Below, one piece after another: positions 56,669-64,000 of a stretch of 64,000 bases of DNA. Location of the stretch: assembly GCA_965153355.1 (NCBI GenBank), contig OZ231127.1:45074001-45138000 (forward strand), written 5' to 3'. Positions within the stretch are counted from its first letter, which is position 1. Each line of letters starts with the position of its first letter. This stretch comes from Flaccisagitta enflata (taxonomy: Eukaryota > Chaetognatha > Sagittoidea > Aphragmophora). The translations under genes and the position numbers were made by a program. The notes beneath the pieces are model-generated. The model did not search any database, was not told the origin of the DNA, and saw nothing but the letters and a program-made list of their open reading frames with translations.

Positions 56669-58097
56669 TTGTTGTGAAATACAAGATTGAGAAGGTGCAG
56701 AAAACGAAATTGCATGTGTGACATGTGCCATTATAAAGGCATTCAGGAAATGTAAAGAGAGTAAAAGATGCGTCGCTTACAACAACTTGAAAAGTTAAAA
56801 ACGTGAATAAAAGAACATAGTTCAAAAGATTAAACTGCTAAAAGTGCGAGAGAAACAATTACCAGTGATGAATGAACCAATATTAAAAAAAAGGGTAATT
56901 GTCCGACCATATCCAATCAAATGAAATCAGATGGAAATCGCGGGGGCACAATGTGCATTGCTTTAGCATGCAAAAAATGTGCAGAATACCAACGATCAAT
57001 TAGTGCAAAATAAGGTAACCAACGGACGGGTTATCTTTGGAATGAGGGCCACATTTCTACGTCAGCACCAAATGGGAAAGAAATGAAAATAAATTTTGCT
57101 TCCTGGCTTGCAAAAAAAATGCAAGACATTGTGATGTCCAATAACACATTAAAACTGAGTGAAATTGACGGGGTTTATCAAGGGCAGTAAGGAAATGAGT
57201 TAGTAAACAACTATATTCTTTTGTTATTTCAATATATACATTTTCTCGCTTGTGCGCAGCAAGGAGCAAAATCAGTGAAAAGCAAACAATCTTAGACAAA
57301 ATTCCCTTTCAGTCAGCAACATTCATTTCATTCATACAGGAAATTTCAGTACTAAACAATCTGACCTGCCGAGATGAAGTTAGCCAATTTGAAGATCTGA
57401 AGGTGTTGATTGGATTTCTGTTGGATCTCTGCAAGTTTGAGGACTTGCTCGGTAATGAACAGAACAATAAACGAGCCTAATGGAAAAAAACTAAGGACTG
57501 GATTAGGGGGGGGGGGCAGTGCGGGATTGTGTACAAGTGTGTGCGTTAAAAATACCGGTAAAACTGTAGGTAAAACTATGTTGCAACAAGGGATGCCAAG
57601 GATTATGTACATGACGCCAAGAACAACTTAAACAAGGAATCCTTAACCACAATCGCGTAAAGGTGGGGGGGTTGGGTTTTGGAGAAAGAAACGCGTGGGG
57701 TAACAATAACATTAAGGGACAACAAATTGCACAATTTCAAATGTGATCACAAGAAGTTTTTTTTTTTCATCTTTTCTTATGCTATCTTGTTTCCTTGTTG
57801 CATTTTTTTTCTGAAGGTTTTTTTTTTCTACTTTTTTTGTTTCCCTTCTTTTTTTTTTTTGATAATACAAACAAAACCAGTGAATTAAAAAATAATGGCA
57901 AATATCAATTGCGAAACGCCAGGATAACAAGAGGCTATAAATAAAGCGTTGTAGAAACATTACCAGACCTGTTGACAACTTCGCCAACGATGAGCTATTT
58001 GAATTGACTTCCCCCGTGAGGGAGTTAGGAACAGTATCCAGATAAGACGTTTTAGAATGGACTTCCCCAGTGAAGTTGTCTTCAGGATTGATTCCCA
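56107..58097 (-). pseudogene. Captured spliced gene fragment, three exon-like blocks
   Basis: Three minus-strand blocks join in one frame. Block A ends at 57969 (SLAKLST, then GTCTGG). Block B is 57366-57428 (TTGCAG before, GTCAG after; EIQQKSNQHLQIFKLANFIS). Block C is 56107-56489 (CTTTTCTAG before; CSAITRGTHQSDAVKLFFGP, then FGDLISFDASLPF and IYLANWLPLANHYGI, TGA at 56107). Junctions are phase 1 throughout; an alternative phase-0 joint between A and B also works. Block A begins in DNFTGEV/EEVHPGDAFT repeats with an apparent frame change, so its start is unclear. I recognise no family. Host origin is inferred from the splice-like borders and open frames. Confidence 0.4.
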
Positions 58098-59508
58098 AGT
58101 GAAGGCGTCTCCAGGATGGACTTCCTCAGTGAAGGCGTCTTGTGATACACGTCTCCACAGAAGAGCGAAGTTCTCCTGGGTTGTTCCTATTGGAACACCA
58201 AGGCACAAATTGGCAATTTTGCTTACGCTGAAAATTTCTTCAGCGGAAGCACGCAACCAAATGACACATCGCAATCATGAGTGCGAAAATCAAGTGAGGC
58301 TTGAAGCTTGTTGCTTCTTGGCAATTTGTGTTTTCCAAGGAGAGAAAGAAGCTGGGAAGGAGATCCACGACTGAATAGCGGTGTGTAAACGTTTTGGTTT
58401 GTCGCTGTTATGTTTGTTGAAGTTAAAGGCGGATCAGATAAGAGTTGGCTCCACTATTAAGATGATTAAAAAGAAGAGCTACATATAACAAGTGTTATAT
58501 GTGGCAACGAGGGGCTGAAAAACGAATATCCCGAGTCTGTCCTAGGGGCAGCTGGGGATCAGCACCCACGCTTTGGTGAGGTTACATGCTGAATAGACGG
58601 AGAGATTGAGTTCCAGCAGACTGTTCCAGGCAGAGGAGGTACGGCCAATTGCTACATTGTGCGAAAGGACCGCCCCGCATCAGTTGTGCGAGGGGGTCCT
58701 GCAGCTGAAATGAAGTTTTGCAGCTTCAAGACGGTGAACAACCAGACGTACTTCTTCATGCAAGATGTTGATGCCGAACGCACAGAGAAGTACTGGTTTA
58801 AGGAACCGTTGGAAGAGCAAAATCTTCCATCGGGTTGAGGCCCGACAGTAAGTTGCTAAATTCCAAACAGCTTCCAGTGGTCAACTGCGGTAATTAAAAG
58901 GTGCCACCGCAAGGCAAGTAAACGTGATCTCTCCCATCAGCGCCGGGATGGATGGATTATTTGTTTATCAGCGTCCGTATAAGAGTTGTGAATATTTACA
59001 GTATTTACAGTATTTACAATATTTACATGAAGCAGATAAGCATACCAGGGGCTCCCAAAAAAAAAATCTTATCAATTTCCGGCCTTTGCAAGACTGTTCG
59101 ATGAGAAGAAAGAGACGAATAACGCTGAGATTCCACAAGTGCTCACTTTTATCCTCTTGTCTGCAGGACTCCGGCTGTATGGTGAAACTTGTGTTGTCGG
59201 CAGCGAAAAGACGCACGAAGACGAAGGAAGTACCAGCTGGATTTAAAGATGAAACACTCAGAAGGCCAGCAGATTTGACAACGACGGAGCGGGCGCTCGC
59301 CACCAGGAGATGTCGCAGGGACGTAACCGTAACCCTTTTCGCGTTCTCCCGAGCGCATTAGCGGGAAGACTGAGCAGTCCCCCCAACGACGGAACGTAAG
59401 ACGGGAATTGTCTAGCAATGCCCAAATGGCCCCAAACAGTCGCGGAGTTTCGGCTCAAAGATAGAAGGCGGTAAGCAGGGGGGTTCACAAGTTGGTCGAT
59501 GCGCCACT
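58098..59508. other. Remaining interior of the non-autonomous LTR element
   Basis: Repeats of the type TTCACTGxGGAAGTCCATCC lie near 58060-58135, a (TATTTACAG)n run at 58995-59030, and several short open frames of no recognised family. Neither gag nor pol was seen. Confidence 0.5.
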
Positions 59509-60523
59509 TGTAAGCGCTAAGATCCTGTCGAAGACGCTTACCTTCCAGAGGCGATCTAGCTCCTATGCGGACCCGGAGAGAGATATCCTAATAGGCCTCT
59601 GGGCACGCCTGCCAGAGAGTTTAGCTAACGAAGGGAATGAGCTCCTAGATGAGTGACTATCTGAAGGTAGAACAGATGCGATGGGTCGATAACGATGTAT
59701 TCTTATTAACTATGCGAGCGACTAATTACCACCATACTGGAGCCCCTGATAATGCTCTCAACTATTAACGGTAAGGAAAGGGAAGGTTATATAACAGTAA
59801 TGCATCGGTTAAGGAGAGCATGAAAGGGCTATCATCAATAATGATTACAATGATGGAAGCTACGGCTACTTCACGGTAATAACCATAAGTGCAATAAATA
59901 TGGCTGATTTTTGAAAGGTCTGTAAAGGATCAAAAATTCATCTGAACATAGCAAAATTCATGACACCTTGAAAGCCCTTCAAAAGATCTTTCATTTGAAA
60001 CTTTTGTGGGACCACTAACTCAATGAATATGCAAATGATAGTAAGATTAGCAAAACCGCTTAATTCTGAAACTGCCCATGGTGTTTTTACAAAGTTCCAT
60101 AAAAAATCACAGAAGACGTTGCCCGATATTGATAAAAATTGAATTGATATTGGGGCAAATACAGGTCAACTAGCCCCTAAAATTTCATCGAAATCGATTA
60201 ATATCTTCTATCATTTTTACTCATCTAAAACATTTCAGAAAATCCAAGTGACAAATTCAGCCCTTTTTTCATGAGGTGGCAATTTAGTTGTTAGCCCTTA
60301 ATCTGTCATATTTTCTAAAACAATTTAGAAATGCAAGATAATTTTGATATGTTTCTACAATGCATGAATTTTAGGATGGTCCCAAGTATCTTTTGACCAA
60401 AACCTGTGCCCAAAGCTGTTGAAAAATCGGCCATTTTTATTGCTCTCATGGTTAGCTATCTTCAAAGGCTCATGGCTACCACTCAGTCCCGCCATGAGCT
60501 ATATCCATTTCCTGCCTCTTACA
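59509..60523 (-). repeat. Right (5') LTR, interrupted by a MITE
   Basis: LTR sequence 59509-59881 and 60455-60523 with a 573-bp addition between them, relative to the left LTR. Confidence 0.9.
59882..60452. mobile_element. Mariner-like MITE, 571 bp
   Basis: The ends ACCATAAGTGCAATAAATAT and (inverse strand) ACCATGAGAGCAATAAAAAT form imperfect terminal inverted repeats of about 31 bp, continuing as GGCxGATTTTT. The target TA is duplicated (59880-59881 and 60453-60454); the uninterrupted left LTR shows the empty site GGTAATAGCTATC. TA duplication points to the Tc1/mariner superfamily. The interior is AT-rich and non-coding. Confidence 0.85.
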
Positions 60524-60575
60524 ACTGCTCCTGCCCAACCGTACATGACTGGATTGCCGTGTATCCGGCCTTGTT

Positions 60576-60897
60576 TCTTCAATACCCTTGTATTTCTGTT
60601 AACAGAGATACGAAAAAGCCACTTATAGACCAATGCTATGATGTAGGCTCAAACGCTAAAAAAATTGACAAAAATGGTAATTTATTGTCAAGCTCACTGT
60701 TTTTCCGTCGGGCTCCGTAAAATTGGGCAGGGAGAGCCCGACTGGCTCTGTCAAAAAAATTTTTAAAAAAAGGCCTGCTCATGGCCTTGTTCTTATCTTT
60801 ATGAATATGTTCCTCTTGAGGTAAAAACCGAAACTCTCCCCTCTTCGTTATCCATTTTTGTTCCTTCTTGTGACCCACATACTAACTCTCCCTTTTG
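60576..60897. other. Gene-free stretch
   Basis: Contains an inverted pair GGGCTCCGTAAAATTGGGCA / GGGAGAGCCCGACTGG-like near 60710-60750. No coding sequence. Confidence 0.4.
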
Positions 60898-61135
60898 TGG
60901 GCAGCGGCCCCAAAGGGGTCGATGACCTATGCTATTACATATATGGGGAATTTTCTCCTTCTTTTCCTTTTCCTTCTCCAAGGTCCAAATCCAAGTCTCA
61001 AGACCAAAATTTCTAAATTTCTAAATGAGTAAATTTTTTTTTTTTAGTCGCGTGCTATGCAACTCTACACCCCGCTTTGTTGGTCCATCCATCCGTCCGT
61101 CTGTCCGTCTGTCCATCTGTCCGTCTGTCCGTCTG

Positions 61136-61168
<33 letters not shown>

Positions 61169-61760
61169 CCGTCCGTCACACTTTACTTTTTTGTTGTTTT
61201 TTTTGTGGTCTTTGACCTGACTGCCCATGCCAAAATGATGAAGTGACCTCAAATATGGCCCCCGCCCACCTGCATGCGACTTGGGTAGCTGTGCATCCAG
61301 CCTTGTTAATCATATATAATGAAATTTTTATGTTTTCTCATGCCATTGTGCAGCGAGGGGCCTAACTTTCCACCAATTTTATTTCTCTTACTCTTTGATT
61401 CAATGTCATTAAGCAATTTATTGATAGATGTGTGTGCCTCTGTGGCTTTTTTCCGCTAATGAATAAAAGGAACATAAATCCCAGCCTTGAGGCCCAAATC
61501 CCAGCCTCAAGGACCAAATCCCAGCCTCAAGGACCAAATCCCAGTCTCAAAGCCCAGACCTGAGCCTAAAGACTAAAATTACAGCCTCAAGGCCCAAATC
61601 CCAGCCCCAAGGCCTTAGCCCAACCCCAAGGCCCAAATACCAGCCCTAACGCCAAACATCCAGCCCCACTGCCTAAATCTCAGCCCAGAGAAGAAGGGGA
61701 AAATTCCTCATATGTGTGAAAGCTTAGGTCGTTGACCCTTTCATAGCTGCTGCCCTGCTC
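60898..61760 (+). mobile_element. Palindromic satellite element A3, split by a hairpin-family copy
   Basis: The left end GGGCAGCGGCCCCAAAGGGG with TCGATGACCTATGC is mirrored at about 61715-61757 by AAGCTTAGGTCGTTGACCC and GCTGCTGCCCTGC. Satellite units AGGCCCAAATCCCAGCCTCA occupy 61478-61683. A minus-orientation hairpin-family copy (61041-61307) plus about 170 bp of unrelated sequence interrupts it. Confidence 0.7.
61041..61307 (-). repeat. Hairpin-ended repeat family copy
   Basis: TTTTTAGTCGC-GTGCTAT-GCAACT (stem 61046-61064, one mismatch), CTACACCCCGC and a GTCCATCCGTCTGTCC core. Then CCCGCCCACCTGCATGCGAC and TGTGCATCCAGCCTTGTT (end 61307). Confidence 0.8.
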
Positions 61761-62438
61761 CACCCCTCAACTTAAGGGCACGGGTACTGCTGACCATCAA
61801 ATGGTTTTGCGACTATTTAGAAAACCTTTTTTTTTTTTTTTTTTGATTACATCATTTTGCGCGTGTGATTACCTCAGGAGGATGTTGTCATTTAACCTTT
61901 ATTTCTATTTCAATATCCTCCCGGCGTATACATCGAAACTTCCCCCTCATCGGCTTCGCGTATAAAAGAGGCACACGGCGACGGCCTCGTTCAAAACGAA
62001 ATCATCGCTCACGGTCCAGACACAGTACAAATCAAAACCACCACCTACGTCAAAATTCAGGTTGGTGTTTAAAGACATGAGTATTTTCAACATTTTAAGA
62101 TGCAACCTTGCATCTCAATAGAAGGCAAATGGAACATGAATGCCTATTTTGCTCTTAACTTTTTTTTTTTGAATGCCTATATTGAGCGGGCTTGCTCTTA
62201 AGAAAGGCAAGATTAGTTTTTGACATGATGCAAATTTTTGGCTCCCCTTTTCCAACAGGATTTGCAGTGTGAACTGTGAAGAATCTAATTTCCTTGAAGA
62301 AAATTCTGAAATCCGAATCCTAATTGAAGATGAAGGCGATCATTTTCTTGGCATTCTTGGGTTTGATCGTATTGGCCAAAAGGTAAGCAATTGGTACGGT
62401 ATGATATGGTACAAGCAGTTTGTCAAAGGCAAACATTG
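61761..62438. other. Gene-free stretch
   Basis: A 71-codon plus-strand frame (61865-62080), basic and Arg/His-rich, is followed by GGTTGGTGTTTAAAG. A TTTTCCAACAGGATTTGCAG acceptor-like motif lies at 62248-62267. Neither gives a coherent gene, and no family was recognised. Confidence 0.35.
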
Positions 62439-62440
62439 CA

Positions 62441-62639
62441 GTTTTTAGTCGCGTGCTACGCGACTCGACAACCCGCTTTGTCGGTCCGTCGGTCTGTCTG
62501 TCCGTCGGTCCGTCCGTCACACTTTACTTTTTTTTGTTTTTTTGCGGTCTTTGGCCTCACTGCTCCTGCCCAAATGATGAAGTGGCCTCAAATATGGCCC
62601 CTGCCCACCCGCACGCGACTTGGGTAGCCGTGTATCCGG
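62441..62639 (-). repeat. Hairpin-ended repeat family copy
   Basis: TTTTTAGTCGCG-TGCTA-CGCGACT (stem 62447-62465, perfect), CGACAACCCGC, a GTCGGTCCGTC core, CTGCTCCTGCCCAAATGATG, CCGCACGCGACTTGGGTAG and GTGTATCCGG. The final CCTTGTT is missing. Confidence 0.85.
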
Positions 62640-63114
62640 TATCTTAACAAAAGACCAACTTTTTGAACAAACTCTAGTAAGAGCTTTTTCCCTTCTGTCA
62701 TTGTTGTCGTTAAAGTCCGAACAGCAAACGGTTTGTGATGGAGGGTGTTTAGATTATTAAGACCAAGAGATTGCTGCGACCAAAAGATCACTTTGATGGA
62801 AGGTCACCATGATTAAAAGAACTGAATAATATTCACAAAAAAGTTTCAATTTAAAAGACTCTACACCAAATGTTAATTAAATTGGTTGAAAATTGCCTGA
62901 GTTAACCCATCTTTCATAATTCCGGCCAGCTGGCTTTTTTTGTGGTAGTTTAGTTTGGGCAATTAACATGCTAACATGCTCACATTTCTAATAGTCATAT
63001 ATTCATGTCTAGACCTTCAGTTTTGAGACTCCACACCAAGTTTCAGTCAAACCTTTTCCTATCCTACATACCGATCTTTAGCAAATCGTCTAAGAATTGT
63101 CAATGCTTAGCACA
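62640..63114. other. Gene-free stretch
   Basis: AT-rich; nothing recognised. Confidence 0.4.
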
Positions 63115-63910
63115 TTTTTAGATGCGTCCTCGCATCTCTATAAGAGGGTGTGTCCCTTGGTAGGTCTGTCTGTCGGTAACACGAAAATTTCAAAGCACAA
63201 TTTTTCAAGGTTTTCTCTTCATTTCTCTTCATGTCTCTTCATGTATCTTCTATTTCCTTTGTCTCTTTCGTCTCTTTTGTCTCTTTTGTCTCTTTTGTCT
63301 CTTTTGTCTCTTTTTTGTCTCTCATGGCTCCCATATATCTCCTATGTCTCTTATGTCTCTTATGTTTCTTTTTTCTCTTAGGTCTCTTTTTTCTCTTATG
63401 TATCTTAGTTTATGTCTAAAATGTCTCTTATGTCTCTCATGTCTCTTATGTCTCTTATGTCTCTTATGTCTCTTATGTCTCTTCATGTCTCTTCATGTCT
63501 CTTCATGTCTCTTCATGTCTCCTCAAGTCTCTCACGCTCCTCTTGTTCCCTCATATCTCTCCATGTCCCTTCATGTCTCTTCGTGGGGAGGGGGTAGGGG
63601 GGAATAGGAGGCTTCAGGGGAAGTATGGAGGCGTGGGGGGGTGGGGAGGCGTGGGGGGAGGCATGGAGGGGTGGGGAGGGGTGGAGAAGCGTGGGGAGGG
63701 AGAGGTAAGGAGGCGTGGAGGGGGATGTGGGGAAAGGGGGAAGAGTAGGGAAGGGGTGAGGGAGTAATCAGTTTACATGTTTCTCTTTATTACAGTATCT
63801 TTATATCTTCATATATCATTATATCTTAATATCTTTATATTCTTATAATTTGTATCTTAATATCTTACATCTAAAGAGGACGCATCTATTGGACATCTCT
63901 TGGCCTTGTT
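63115..63910 (-). repeat. Large hairpin-family copy with minisatellite and G-rich core
   Basis: TTTTTAGATGCG-TCCT-CGCATCT (stem 63120-63137, perfect) and CTATAAGAGGG open the copy. The core is a (TCTCTTATG)/(TCTCTTTTG) 9-bp minisatellite (63207-63540), then a very G-rich block (63581-63765). The closing block TCTAAAGAGGACGCATC and TGGCCTTGTT (end 63910) matches 23460-23600. After it, 63911-64000 holds CTGCCC-rich repeats. Confidence 0.7.
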
Positions 63911-64000
63911 AATAGCGATATTTGAGCACAGCCCTGCCCAGCCACATTACAGCCTCCGCCCGTCCTCATACTGCCCCAGCCCACCCATATCACTGCCCCT

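Larger units (their letters stand above)
55162..60523 (-). mobile_element. Non-autonomous LTR retrotransposon with captured exons
   Basis: 5,362 bp between 4-bp target duplications ACTG (55158-55161 and 60524-60527). LTRs are TG...CA, 442 bp at the left and the same 442 bp plus a 573-bp insertion at the right; two substitutions were seen between them. Orientation is inferred as minus. AGGGGAAG (polypurine-like) adjoins the left LTR, and TGGCGCATCGACC begins 2 nt inside the right LTR on the minus strand, as a primer-binding site would. The 3.9-kb interior has no gag, protease, RT or integrase, but holds host-like exons. Confidence 0.85.
55036..60575 (-). repeat. Hairpin-ended repeat family copy split by an LTR element
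   Basis: The left part 55036-55161 has TTTTTAGTCGCG-GACA-CGCGACT (stem 55040-55057), CTACACTTTGCCGTGTC, a GGTCGGTAGGTC core and GCATTACTG. The right part 60524-60575 resumes with ACTGCTCCTGCCC and ends CCGTGTATCCGGCCTTGTT. The ACTG is duplicated at the junction. Compared with 31078-31260 the two parts are exactly contiguous. Confidence 0.85.

Noticed and set aside
58520-58900. Possible RT C-terminal remnant (RTSSAWNSLL on the minus strand)
   Set aside because: Match too short, and no neighbouring RT motifs.

Overview
The window looks like repeat-dominated animal DNA, probably from an invertebrate. The evidence is a BEL/Pao LTR retrotransposon (a superfamily known only from animals), CR1/Jockey-type non-LTR retrotransposons, hAT- and mariner-type non-autonomous elements, exons with GT/AG boundaries, a chitin-binding-like exon, and an extreme load of (GA)n, (GT)n and (GACA)n microsatellites. 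A short (CCTAA)n run (TTAGG on the other strand) is the arthropod telomere motif. That is only a weak hint towards arthropods, possibly crustaceans; the species cannot be named from the sequence.

Layout. 1-5 kb: simple repeats, a palindromic MITE and a hAT MITE. 5-9 kb: a minus-strand non-LTR retrotransposon with an intact PHD-finger ORF1, a decayed endonuclease/RT ORF2 and 19-bp tandem repeats upstream of ORF1. 9-24 kb: mostly microsatellites and small DNA-transposon derivatives, with an RT C-terminal remnant at 16.9-17.2 kb. 24-27 kb: the only two host-gene-like loci, a plus-strand CBM14-like exon (24.1 kb) and a minus-strand two-exon cysteine-rich peptide gene end (26.6-27.2 kb). 28-41 kb: dense copies of one hairpin-ended repeat family and of palindromic elements with internal satellites. 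41.9-43.6 kb: a second RT remnant with tandemly repeated 3' sequence. 44.3-54.35 kb: a complete, very young BEL/Pao element on the minus strand (LTRs differ by one base of an A-run; 5-bp target duplication). Its integrase is split by a 1.4-kb hAT-like foldback element. 55.16-60.5 kb: a second young LTR element without gag/pol, which carries spliced host-like exons and has a mariner-like MITE in one LTR. 60.5-64 kb: more hairpin-family and satellite elements.

The most distinctive content is the hairpin-ended family. I count more than 20 full or partial copies in 64 kb. Copies begin near AACAAGGCCGGATACACGGC, carry a GGAC/GGTC microsatellite core and end in a short GC-rich stem followed by TAAAA. 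The stem sequence differs between copies with compensatory changes, and in several copies the variant reappears near the other end. This resembles the architecture described for Helentron-type non-autonomous elements (HINE/DINE-1-like). Both LTR retrotransposons landed inside copies of it, so the insertion order can be read directly.

No rRNA, tRNA or CRISPR was recognised. Most of the window has no gene I can support.
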